Shown here: in pieces, positions 28,973-37,215 of the stretch
Numbering within the stretch: the first letter of the stretch is position 1
Layout of the letters: each line of letters starts with the position of its first letter
Assembly: GCF_000186865.1 (NCBI RefSeq)
Contig: NW_008705588.1
Location: 108,340-172,339, forward strand
DNA: 64,000 bases
Direction: 5' to 3'
Source: Aureococcus anophagefferens
Taxonomy: Eukaryota; Sar; Pelagophyceae; Pelagomonadales; Pelagomonadaceae
The notes under the pieces: model-generated
What the model was told of the DNA's origin: nothing
The model's database searches: none
The model's input: only the letters and a program-made list of their open reading frames with translations
Program-made: the position numbers and the translations under genes

Positions 28973-30102
28973 CTACGACGGCGAGACCTCGTCCGCGACG
29001 TTGAGGAGCGAGTCGACGCGGATGAGCCGGGACACGTCGAGGCCCCCGCCGTTGAGGCTGTCGTTGAGGCTGCCGCCGCGGAGGCTGTCGTTGAGCGCGC
29101 CGCCGCTGAGGCTGTCGTTGAGCACGCTGCCGTTGTTGAGCGCGAGAGGCGCGCCGGGCCGCGCCGGGAAGCGCGGCCGCGCGAGGCCGTCCCGGGCCCT
29201 CGGCGTCGGCGGCCGCCGCCGCGCGTGCGCGGGCGACTTGAGCGCGTGGAGCGGGTGGCGCGCGGGCCCCGGCGGTGACGGCCCGGCGGGCGGCGGCGGC
29301 TCGGGCGTCGCCGGGCGGCTCGGCTCCGGGGAGCAGGGGCAGGAGCCGCCGTCGTCCCGGCCGTCCGCGGCCTCGACCTGCTCGCGGTCCCGGAGCGCGA
29401 TCTCCGCCGCCGCGGACCGCGACCGCTCCGAGAGCCTCGCCGCGAGCTCCGCGAGGTTCTCGTGGCTAAAGTCCTTCGAGCGCTGGTAGTCGACGAGCGT
29501 CCGCCCCCGGTGCTTGATGCGGCTCTGGCGCTCCGCGAGCGTGCCTATGTGGGAATCAACCACTGGTTTGGGACGTCCCGACCAAACGTTGAAATTCGAA
29601 GAGGCTGGTCCGAACGGTTCGATTACGCGCACATTGAATTCGGGTTGAAGATTTGATTTCCACAGAGGAGCGTGCCGAGCGGCTTCTTCTCGCAGACGAG
29701 GCCGAGGCCGCGCCGCGACTCGCCGGGGATGGGCGGCGGCTCCTCGCCCTCGTGGTCCCGCGACGCGAGCACGACCTTGACGCTCAGGAGCCGCCGCTGC
29801 TGGAGCATGGCCTTGAAGTCCGCCTCCTGCCAGTAGCAGTCGGCCCGAAGCCGCGGCGCGAAGTCGCCGATCGACGGCACCGCGACGACGTCGGGCTCCG
29901 CGTCGAAGGCGACGGCCTTCGCCCCCGCCTCGCCCGGCGGCCGCGCCCGCGGCGTCCTCGGCGTCGCCGGCGACCGCGACAGGCGCCGGCACTCGTCGTC
30001 GGCGTCGCGCCACTTCTGCACCTCGCTCGGCCGCAGGCCGTCGCCGTAGCGCGACCGGTCGTTGTCGCCGGGCGCCGCCGCCGCCGACGCGCCGCAGCCC
30101 AT
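28973..30102 (-). CDS. predicted N-myristoylated, Ser/Pro-rich protein with LNDSL repeats
   Basis: Exons 30102-29676 and 29544-28973 give 332 residues. The start MGCGASAAAAPGDN has Gly2, Cys3 and small residues at 5-6, a good N-myristoylation and palmitoylation signal, so membrane association is likely. An in-frame upstream ATG at 30189 would hide it and is less likely. The middle has DVVAVPSIGDFAPRLRADCYWQEADFKAMLQQRRLLSVKVVLA, then a coiled, charged region (ENLAELAARLSERSRSAAAEIALRDREQVEA). The C-terminus has three tandem units of the type LNDSLxGG. I do not recognise a family; signalling or scaffold work at a membrane is an inference from the lipid signal. Confidence 0.6.
29545..29675 (-). 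mobile_element. introner, group A, internally deleted 131-nt copy, GC donor
   Basis: On the coding strand the intron starts with the TSD GCACGCTC (29675-29668), then CTCTGTGGAAATCAAATC and TTCAACCCGAATTCAATGTG, and ends GGTTGATTCCCACATAG. The second TSD copy is 29544-29537, identical. Compared with other group A copies about 80 nt of the middle, including the CCAAAAATCAGCC core, are missing, yet termini, TSD and reading frame (LG|TLAERQ) are intact. Confidence 0.88.
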
Positions 30103-30275
30103 ATATGGCCGCGACGGCTCGCCGAGGCGAGCGGTCGCGACTTTGTGACCGCCGAGGGGGGGGAGGTGCACAACGCTTGGTTTGTGCAATTCAACACGGT
30201 GACGGCCTCGAAACGGCTTAGCGCATGTCCGGGAGCACTCCTCGAGGCCTCTCGCACCTCGAGACTTAGTTCAAT

Positions 30276-31629
30276 CTAGAAGAGCGTGTGGACGACGCAG
30301 TCGAGGGACTTCTGGTGGCAGCCTCGCTTGTGCAGGTAGGCGTTCGCGACGGCGCCGACGGCGAAGCCCGCGAGGATGTAGAAGAGGCCGTGGATGTCGC
30401 GAAGGGAGATCTTGGGGAGCTCGTCGACGTCGGCGGCCGCGACCTCGCACGATCGGTCGACGTCGAAATAGTCGACCATGGTCCTGAGGTACTCGGCCTC
30501 GTACTTGGCCGCGTCGACGGCCACGGAGACGTTGGCCGCCAATTCCGCGCTCGCGGTGACGAACTCGACGCGGACCCCGGGGAGCGGCAGGTTCAGGAGG
30601 AGCCGCTCGTCGCAGCGCCGGAGCGACTGTTGGCCGGCGAAGATCCAGTCGAGCACGACGACGTCGACCTCGCCGGCGTCGAGGCGCCGCTCGCAGGCCG
30701 CGATGCTCTCCGTGTAGCTGTAGTCTCGCGCCGGGTCCGTCGTCGCCCGCTTCACGAGCTTCCCCTCCCAGTCGCGCGGGTCGAGGCCGCCCGCGAGGCA
30801 CCTGCGGCGCGCGGGCGGCCGTCGCCGGCGCCGCGCCGCGCGTTCGGACGCCGCGGGACGCGCGCGTGGCTCTCGCGGAGCTCCGCGAAGTTCCTCGGCC
30901 CGACGATCGCGCGGGGCCGCGACGTGAGGAACGCGGCGAGGTTCGCCTGCGCGCGGCGCGCGTCCGCCGCCGCGCGCGCGGCCCGGCGACGCCGGGACCC
31001 GCGGTGTACGTCGCCGTCAGGATCAGCGCCGTGAAGAGGAACCCCACGCGAAACCAGCGGCTCGCCGGGCTAAAGGTCACGTACTCCTCGCCGCGGAGGA
31101 GGAGCGCGGCCGCGTGGTAGAGGAAGCTGTGGCTCGAGGGCGTCTCCTCGTGCCAGAGCAGGTCCAGCACGTAGAACACGCCCGCGGCGACGACGATCGC
31201 GCCGACGATCGCCAGCCAGAGGTTCCGCTCGAAGGGCTGGAAGATCGAGAACGTAGGCCGCGACGTTCGCGTCTCCTTCCGGACCATGGCGCGCCGGTCG
31301 ACGGTGAGGATCGGCTCCGTCAGGTGAAACCCCGCGGGCCAGCGCAGCCGCTGCGGGCCGTACGCCCACGCGATGTCGATCTCGCCGCGGTCGAGCGCCG
31401 CGATGCTCTTCGCCTGCGCGTCGCGAAACGACCCGAGGTCCACGATCTCGACGTCGAAGCCCATCGCGTCGAAGATGAGGTCGGACATGCGCGGCGCGCC
31501 GCCGGAGATCGACCGCGTCTCCTCGCTCCATCGCTGATACGGCGGGATCGATTCCGTGAACGTGCCGAGGCGGAGCTGGGAGGCGGCGACGACCGGAAGG
31601 AGGATCAGAGCTATTGACTTCGTGAACAT
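30276..31629 (-). CDS. ionotropic glutamate receptor-like channel
   Basis: Probable exons 31629-31003, 30946-30864 and 30801-30276 give about 411 residues. A signal peptide (MFTKSIALILLPVVAASQ) is followed directly by an S1 ligand-binding lobe (LRLGTFTESIPPYQRW, MGFDVEIVDLGSF, GEIDIAWAYG). M1 is LWLAIVGAIVVAAGVFYVLDLLW. A re-entrant region (SFLYHAAALLLRGEE) and M3 (FRVGFLFTALILTATYTA) follow. Joining exons 1 and 2 with a 56-nt GC-AG intron gives TYTANLAAFLTSRPRAIVGP, the exact iGluR M3 gating signature. Exon 3 carries the S2 lobe with the ligand Asp context (DVVVLDWIF) and M4 (LFYILAGFAVGAVANAYL). There is no ATD, so it is the short prokaryote- or plant-like type. The border of exon 2/3 is my best guess (GC donor at 30863). 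Confidence 0.72.
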
Positions 31630-31869
31630 CGCTGTCGTCTGCTTTTGGATCGTCAGCGCCTGGCTTTGCGCGCACGGCGAGCTGTCGCTCCTAAAATAAT
31701 TGCCTTGACGCGTCTCTAAACGTAGGCCTTCGCGCACAGCGCTGTTTGCTCGCAAAATAATTGCCACAAGGAGTCTTGGTTGAAAAGTGCAACAAGGCAC
31801 GTGCTGCTCGACGCCTCGCAAGCGAGCATGGCCGCCGCGGCCCGGTCGCCCGGCGCCGGTCGCTCGCGC

Positions 31870-33474
31870 ATGGAGGAGTACCTCATGCTCGCCCTCAAAG
31901 TCATGATCGCGCTGGTCGTGCTGCACATGGTCGGCTGGGAGATGTCGCANNNNNNNNNNNNNNNNNNNNNNNNNNNNNNNNNNNNNNNNNNNNNNNNNNG
32001 CCGCGGCGCCGGAGCCGCCCGCGGCGCCCGCGCCGCCGCCGCCGCCGCCGCCGTCGCCGCGGCCGACGCGCGCGCCGTCGCCGCGGCCGACGGCGCCGCC
32101 GCGGCGCGCCGACGCGGAGGCGCCGCCGCTCGGCGGCGTCGTGCTCGTCGTCATGGCCCACGACCGCGCGGCGTCCGTGCGCGACTGCCTCCGCGCGTGC
32201 CTGCGGTCGCCGCGGGCGGCGGAGCTCCTCGCCGTCGCCGTTTCCATGGACGCGCCGGGCGCCTACGGCGACCTCGAGCGCGCGGCGGGGACGGAGGGCG
32301 CGGCGGCGGGCGCGAAGGTCCTCGCCTGGCGCCACGGCTACGCGCCGCGGGCCGACGCGCCGAAGCGGTTCGCGGGCGACGCGCTCGCGAAGATCTCGGA
32401 GCACGTCCGCGCGGCGCTCGCCGAGGCGTTCCGGGTGCCCGGCGCCGAGTTCGCGCTCCTCCTCGAGGACGACCTCCGCGTCGCCGGCGACTTTTTCGAC
32501 CTCTTCGCGTTCGCGGCGGTCGAGCTCCGGCGCGACGACGTCGCTCTGGTGCGCGTCCGCGTGGAACGACAACGCGGGCCCCGCGGCGGCGGGCTTCGAC
32601 TGGCGGCCGGGCGTGCTGCGGCGCACGACCTACTTCCCGGGCCTCGGCTGGATGGTCGGGAAAGCGACCTTCGAGCGCGACTTCGCGGCCGCGTGGCCCG
32701 CGGCGCCGACGACGGGCTGGGACCACTGGATCCGGGCCGCGACGCGCGACGGCGGCCGCGAGTGCCTCTTCCCCGAGGTGCCCCGCGTGCGCCACGCGGC
32801 GACGGGCGGCTCGACGAACGTCCGGGGCTCCGAGGCCGCGGCGCTCGAGCGCCACGCGTTCGCCGGCGACGCGTCGGCCGTCCGGGCCTTTGAGCTCGCG
32901 CCGTCGGACCTCGCCGGCGCCGTGGGCGGCGCGCCGCGCGTCGCCCTCGGCGACGTCGGAAACCTGCCCCGGGGCGCCGCGCGCGTCCTCGTCGCGCGGC
33001 TGCCCGAGGACCACGCGGCGCTCGCGAAGACGGCTCGCGCTCTGGCACACGGAGCCCCGGGGCTTCGCCAAGGAGGGCGTGCTCGTGCTCCGCCGCGCCG
33101 ACGACGTCACGCTCTACGTCGCCGACGCCCGCAAATGCGCCTGGCTCGCACCCGGCGAGCGCGTCGACCGCCCGGCGGCCGCGGTCACGGCGCCCGCGCG
33201 CGCCGCGGGCGTCTCCTGCGACGAGGCCTGCGCGGGCCGCGGCCTGCGCTGCGACGCCAGGCTCCTCGTCTTCGCCGACGCGTGCGCCGCCCTCGCGGCC
33301 CACTTCCCCTGCGAGGCGGGCTGCGGCCACCAGCTCGGCGTCGAGCTCCCGGCCTACGTGACGTCCAAGGCCGAGGCCACGGCGGGCCAGTGCCTCATCG
33401 CCAACGGCGGCGCCACGCCGACCTGCGCCGCCAAGCACCGGGCCACCCAGCGCCTCTGCGTCTGCGTGTCGTAA
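31870..33474 (+). CDS. GT13-like N-acetylglucosaminyltransferase (GnT-I/POMGnT1-type), gap and frameshifts
   Basis: The start at 31870 gives a type II anchor (EEYLMLALKVMIALVVLHMVGW); an in-frame ATG at 31828 is an alternative. A 50-N gap interrupts the stem. The catalytic domain is plain: FALLLEDDLRVAGDFFDLF (EDD metal site), then SAWNDNAG, then RRTTYFPGLGWMVGKATFERDF, then WDHWIRAATRDGGRECLFPEVPRVRHAATGG, all GT13 hallmarks. A Cys-rich tail follows (CDEACAGRGLRCD, HFPCEAGCGHQLG, CVCVS). Two frame changes, near 32551 and near 33035, fall inside conserved sequence and have no room for introns; each fits loss of two bases. So either the assembly is wrong or this copy is damaged. Function would be GlcNAc transfer to N- or O-mannosyl glycans in the Golgi. 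Confidence 0.75.
   Translation: MEEYLMLALKVMIALVVLHMVGWEMSXXXXXXXXXXXXXXXXXXRGAGAARGARAAAAAAAVAAADARAVAAADGAAAARRRGGAAARRRRARRHGPRPRGVRARLPPRVPAVAAGGGAPRRRRFHGRAGRLRRPRARGGDGGRGGGREGPRLAPRLRAAGRRAEAVRGRRAREDLGARPRGARRGVPGARRRVRAPPRGRPPRRRRLFRPLRVRGGRAPARRRRSGARPRGTTTRAPRRRASTGGRACCGARPTSRASAGWSGKRPSSATSRPRGPRRRRRAGTTGSGPRRATAAASASSPRCPACATRRRAARRTSGAPRPRRSSATRSPATRRPSGPLSSRRRTSPAPWAARRASPSATSETCPGAPRASSSRGCPRTTRRSRRRLALWHTEPRGFAKEGVLVLRRADDVTLYVADARKCAWLAPGERVDRPAAAVTAPARAAGVSCDEACAGRGLRCDARLLVFADACAALAAHFPCEAGCGHQLGVELPAYVTSKAEATAGQCLIANGGATPTCAAKHRATQRLCVCVS
31950..31999. other. assembly gap (50 N)
   Basis: A run of exactly 50 N lies in the stem-coding part of the GT13-like gene. The round number suggests a placeholder of unknown true length, so frame continuity across it is not informative. 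Confidence 0.98.
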
Positions 33475-33645
33475 CATTTTTTCAGCTTAGCAGCGTGAAT
33501 AGCGCGCTGGTTAATGTTGCCCAAAAGGTGCCGCTCTCGAAGCCGCTCTCCGCTGGCCTGCGCTCGCGGCGCCGTCGAGCGTTTCTCTGCGTCGCGCGCG
33601 CGCCGTTCCAGCGCTCACTCGCACGCTTGAGCAGCCGACGCATCG

Positions 33646-35259
33646 ATGTCCATCACGTTCGACTTCCCGGCGGGCCCCTTCAGCCCGCGCCTGGGCGGCG
33701 GCGCACGAGCACCAACACCGCCCGCTGCGTCGCCGGCCGCGAAGGCGTCGAACCCGGCGGCCGACGTCCTGCGCGCCTTCGGCGAGAAGACGGCGGCGGA
33801 CGACGAGTCGTCGGACGACGACGAGGCGCCGGCCGCGCGCCTCTACGAGACCTGGTTTTGCCAGGCGTGCACGCTCGAGAACGCGCACGTCGACGCCTGC
33901 TGCGACGCGTGCGGCGAGGCGCGGCCGGGGGCGGCGCGGCGCGCGGAGCGCGACGCGGAGCGCGAGTCGGCGGCGGCGCGCGCGGCCGAGGCGGAGCGCG
34001 CGGCGGCGCGCGAGACGACCCGTCTCCGCGACGAGGCGCGCGCGGACCTCGACGACCTCTTCGCCGACGCGGCGGCGCCGCGCGCGCCGACGCGCCGGCG
34101 CAACAACTCGTCTACCCGCGTCTACCTGCTCGAGCTGCCGACGGACGCGCTCGAGCGCGCGCTCGCCTACCTCGCGGGCGCGGGCGGCGCGGCCGCGGCG
34201 CTCCGGGCGACGGCGCCGGCGTGCCTCGCGCTCGGCGAGAGCGACGCGCTCTGGGGCCGCGTCGAGGCGCTCGCCGGCTGCCAGTGGGCGTCGCGGCGCA
34301 TCAGGGCGCTCGAAAACGCGGCCGCGGGCCAGTGGGGCTGCCTCGCGTCGGGCTGGCGCTGGCTGCTGCGCGCGGCGACCACCACGCTCCTCGACGCGGC
34401 CGCGGAGGGCCGCGCGCCGCCGCCGACGCGCGACGAGGCCTGGCTCCGCGCGGCGGCGGCGTCGCTCCCGGCGGCGGACCGGCGCCGCGCGGAGCGCGCG
34501 GCCGCGGCGACGGCCTTCGAGGCCCTCGACGCGACGGTCGCGGGCCAGTGGGCGCGGGCCGTGCAGGTGTGCCTGCGCAGGGACCCGGAGCTCCTGGCGG
34601 CCTGCGTCGGGGCCGTCGCGGCGACGACGGTCGCGGAGCAGCTGAGCCGGCGCGACGGCGGCGGCGTCGCCGCGGCCTGGGCGACGTTCTCGCGCTGGGT
34701 CGACGCCGTCGAGCGCGGGCTCGTCGACCTCGACGACGCGCTCGAGGCGCGGCGCCAGCGCCTGCCCCTGGGCCGCGGCGCGGCCGAGCGGCTCTGCCCG
34801 CCGGTGCGCGCGCGCTGCGCCGCCGCGTTCCGCGCGGCCGCGCTCGTCGCGCCGCGGCCGGGCCGGCGGCCCCGCGCGGCGCTCGCGGCCGCCGTCGCGC
34901 CGCTCGTCGCGGGCGTCGCGGACGAGTTCGAGATCTGCGCGGACGCCGCGGCGGCGCCGGCCGACGAGCCGGACTTTTCGGACGCCGCGTTCCGCTTCGC
35001 CGCGCGGCGCCTCGCGGGCGCCATGGAGCCCGGCGCGGCCGCGCGGGCGCTCGCGGGCCTGCCGCCGGGCCTCGCCGACTGCCTCGAGGACGTCGACCGC
35101 GCGGACGTCGGCGACGCGCACCGCCAACCGCTCCGCGTCGCGCTCCTCCTCCCCATCGTCGCTGCGCGCGCCGCGGCCGCCCGGTCGCCGCCGCCGCCGC
35201 TCCAGCAGGCGCCGCCGGGCGCGCGCTGGGGCGGCTGCGACCGCGTGCGGCGCGGGTAA
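33646..35259 (+). CDS. RanBP2-type zinc finger and F-box-like protein
   Basis: Single exon, 537 residues. Residues about 70-95 (WFCQACTLENAHVDACCDACGEARP) match the RanBP2 finger, W-x-C-x2-C-x3-N-x6-C-x2-C, which often binds ubiquitin or RNA. A highly charged helical stretch (RRAERDAERESAAARAAEAERAAARE) follows. Residues about 161-215 (VYLLELPTDALERALAYLAG...LWGRVEAL) resemble an F-box (LPxDxLxxILxYL ... LW). The Ala-rich helical C-terminal half is unrecognised. An F-box would link it to an SCF ubiquitin ligase, but this F-box is weak and the idea is an inference. Confidence 0.6.
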   Translation: MSITFDFPAGPFSPRLGGGARAPTPPAASPAAKASNPAADVLRAFGEKTAADDESSDDDEAPAARLYETWFCQACTLENAHVDACCDACGEARPGAARRAERDAERESAAARAAEAERAAARETTRLRDEARADLDDLFADAAAPRAPTRRRNNSSTRVYLLELPTDALERALAYLAGAGGAAAALRATAPACLALGESDALWGRVEALAGCQWASRRIRALENAAAGQWGCLASGWRWLLRAATTTLLDAAAEGRAPPPTRDEAWLRAAAASLPAADRRRAERAAAATAFEALDATVAGQWARAVQVCLRRDPELLAACVGAVAATTVAEQLSRRDGGGVAAAWATFSRWVDAVERGLVDLDDALEARRQRLPLGRGAAERLCPPVRARCAAAFRAAALVAPRPGRRPRAALAAAVAPLVAGVADEFEICADAAAAPADEPDFSDAAFRFAARRLAGAMEPGAAARALAGLPPGLADCLEDVDRADVGDAHRQPLRVALLLPIVAARAAAARSPPPPLQQAPPGARWGGCDRVRRG

Positions 35260-35275
35260 CACTCTTCTCTCGAGA

Positions 35276-35294
35276 CTGCAACTTTATGCAACTT
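35276..35294 (+). promoter_or_regulatory. doubled TGCAACTT motif upstream of DHAD
   Basis: CTGCAACTTTATGCAACTT lies 58 bases before the DHAD start. The same arrangement (CTGCAACTTCTATGCAACTT) is at 46054-46073, 93 bases before the SDR start. Two copies of an uncommon 8-mer at the same spacing in two promoters suggest a shared element, but two cases are few. Confidence 0.35.
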
Positions 35295-35351
35295 GAGTTC
35301 AAGGTGACGGATACTTTGACGGATCGCCGAAATCGGGCGGCAATCGAGGCC

Positions 35352-37186
35352 ATGGCAATGCGGCGGACGCTGCGCGCGGCCGCGCGGCCGCAGCGGCCCG
35401 CCGCGCGCCGCTTCGACACGTCGAGCAAGGACCCCGTGGCCAACTACCGCGACGTCGGCGGCGTCGTCGACGCCTACGTGAACCCGGAGCCCGGCGACGC
35501 GGGCAAGCCGAACAAGTACAGCGCGACGCTCACGCAGCACGCGCGGCGCGGCGGCGCCCAGGCCATGCTCGTGCCCTGCGGCGTGGACAGCGCGGCGAAG
35601 CTCGCGCAGCCCCAGGTGGGCATCGCGAGCGTCTGGTGGGAGGGCAACCCGTGCAACATGCACCTCCTCGAGCTGAGCGAGGAGGTCAAGGCGAGCGTCG
35701 CGGCCGAGGCGCTCGTGCCCCTGCGCTACAACACCGTGGGCGTGTCCGACGCCATCTCCATGGGCACGGGGGGCATGCGCTACAGCCTCCAGAGCCGCGA
35801 CGTCATCGCCGACAGCGTCGAGACCGTCGCGGCGGCGCAGTTCTACGACGGCCTCGTCACGATCGCGGGCTGCGACAAGAACATGCCCGGCTGCATGATG
35901 GCCATGGGGCGGCTGAATCGCCCGGCCCTCATGGTCTACGGCGGCACGATCCGCCGGGGGAAGCTGCCGAGCTCCGGGCGGACGATCAACATCGTCGACG
36001 CGTTCGAGGGCTACGGGAAGTTGGTCGCGGGCGCCATCTCGCCCCAGGAGCGCGCGGAGACCATCGCCTGCGCCTGCCCCGGCGCGGGCGCCTGCGGCGG
36101 CATGTACACGGCGAACACGATGGCGACGGTCGTCGAGGCCATGGGCATGAGCCTACCTTATAGCGCGTGCACGCCCGCGGACGCGAAGGGCGACGAGTGC
36201 GGCCGCGTCGGCGCGGCGATGCGCGACATGATCGACCAAAACCGCCGGCCCCGGGACATCTGCGACAAGCGGAGCTTCCTCAACGCCATCGCCGTCGCGA
36301 ACTGCGTCGGCGGCTCGACGAACGCCGTGCTGCACCTGCTGGCGATGGCGCGCGCGTTCGCCGTGGACCTGACCTACGACGACTTCGAGGACGTGCGGCG
36401 GAAGACGCCCGTGCTCTGCGACATGAAGCCCTGGGGCGCCCACCTCATGGAGGACCTGCACGACGCGGGCGGCGTGCCGGGCGTCCTGTCTCGCATGATC
36501 GACGCGGGCGCGCTGCCCCACCCGGACGCGCTGACGCTCTCGGGCGCGGCGCTCGGCGACGTCGTGCGGGACGCGACCCTCCCGGCGGGCCACGCGATCA
36601 TGCGGCCGGTCGACGACCCCATCAAGGCGAGCGGCCACCTCACGGTCCTCGCGGGGTCGCTCGCGCCCGACGGCGCCGTCGGCAAGATCACGGGCAAGGA
36701 GGGCATGGTCTTCCGGGGGCCGGCGCAGGTCTTCGACAGCGAGCCGGCCATGCTCGACGCGCTGGACGCGGGGTTGATTCGGCCGGGCGCCGTCGTCGTC
36801 ATTCGCTACAGCGGCCCGCGCGGCGGGCCGGGCATGCCCGAGATGCTCACGCCGACGTCGGCGCTCATGGGCGCGGGCCTCGGCGACAAGTGCGCCGTGC
36901 TCACGGACGGCCGCTTCTCCGGGGGCACGCACGGCTTCGCCATCGGCCACGTGACGCGGACGGCGGGCCCATCGCGCTCCTCCGCGACGGCGACGTCGTC
37001 ACCATCGACGCGGAGCGGCGCTTGATCTCCCACGACGTCGGCGACGCCGACCTGGCCGCGCGGAGGGCCGCGTGGACCCCGCCGGCGCCGCGGGTGACGC
37101 GCGGCGCGCTCGCGAACTACTACAAGAGCGTCTCCTCGCCCAAGTACGGCTGCGTCACGGACATGATCCCCGGCTTCGAATCATAG
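35352..37186 (+). CDS. ilvD: dihydroxyacid dehydratase (apparent frameshift)
   Basis: About 600 residues. The start MAMRRTLRAAARPQRPAARRFDTSS is an Arg-rich, acid-free presequence, probably mitochondrial or plastid. The IlvD/EDD signature is clear: FeS-cluster Cys in TIAGCDKNMPGCMMAM, CPGAGACGGMYTANTM, NCVGGSTNAVLHLLAMA, GGPGMPEMLTPTSALMGAG and the late GRFSGGTHGFAIGHV. It makes branched-chain 2-oxo acids in Ile, Val and pantothenate synthesis. Right after GHVT the frame changes (about 36957-36966); the next frame continues ADGGPIALLRDGDVVTID to the end (MIPGFES). The usual PEA residues are missing, so about ten bases look deleted between short CGG repeats. Single-exon otherwise. Confidence 0.9.
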
Positions 37187-37215
37187 TAAGAGGCGGGGGC
37201 GGACCTGGGGGATGC

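Noticed and set aside
31761..37025. A 1754-residue plus-strand open frame running through the GT13-like, F-box and DHAD genes
   Set aside because: It is open only because stop codons are rare at this GC content; it changes from real to shadow sequence several times and crosses an N gap. The DHAD part alone is coding in this frame.
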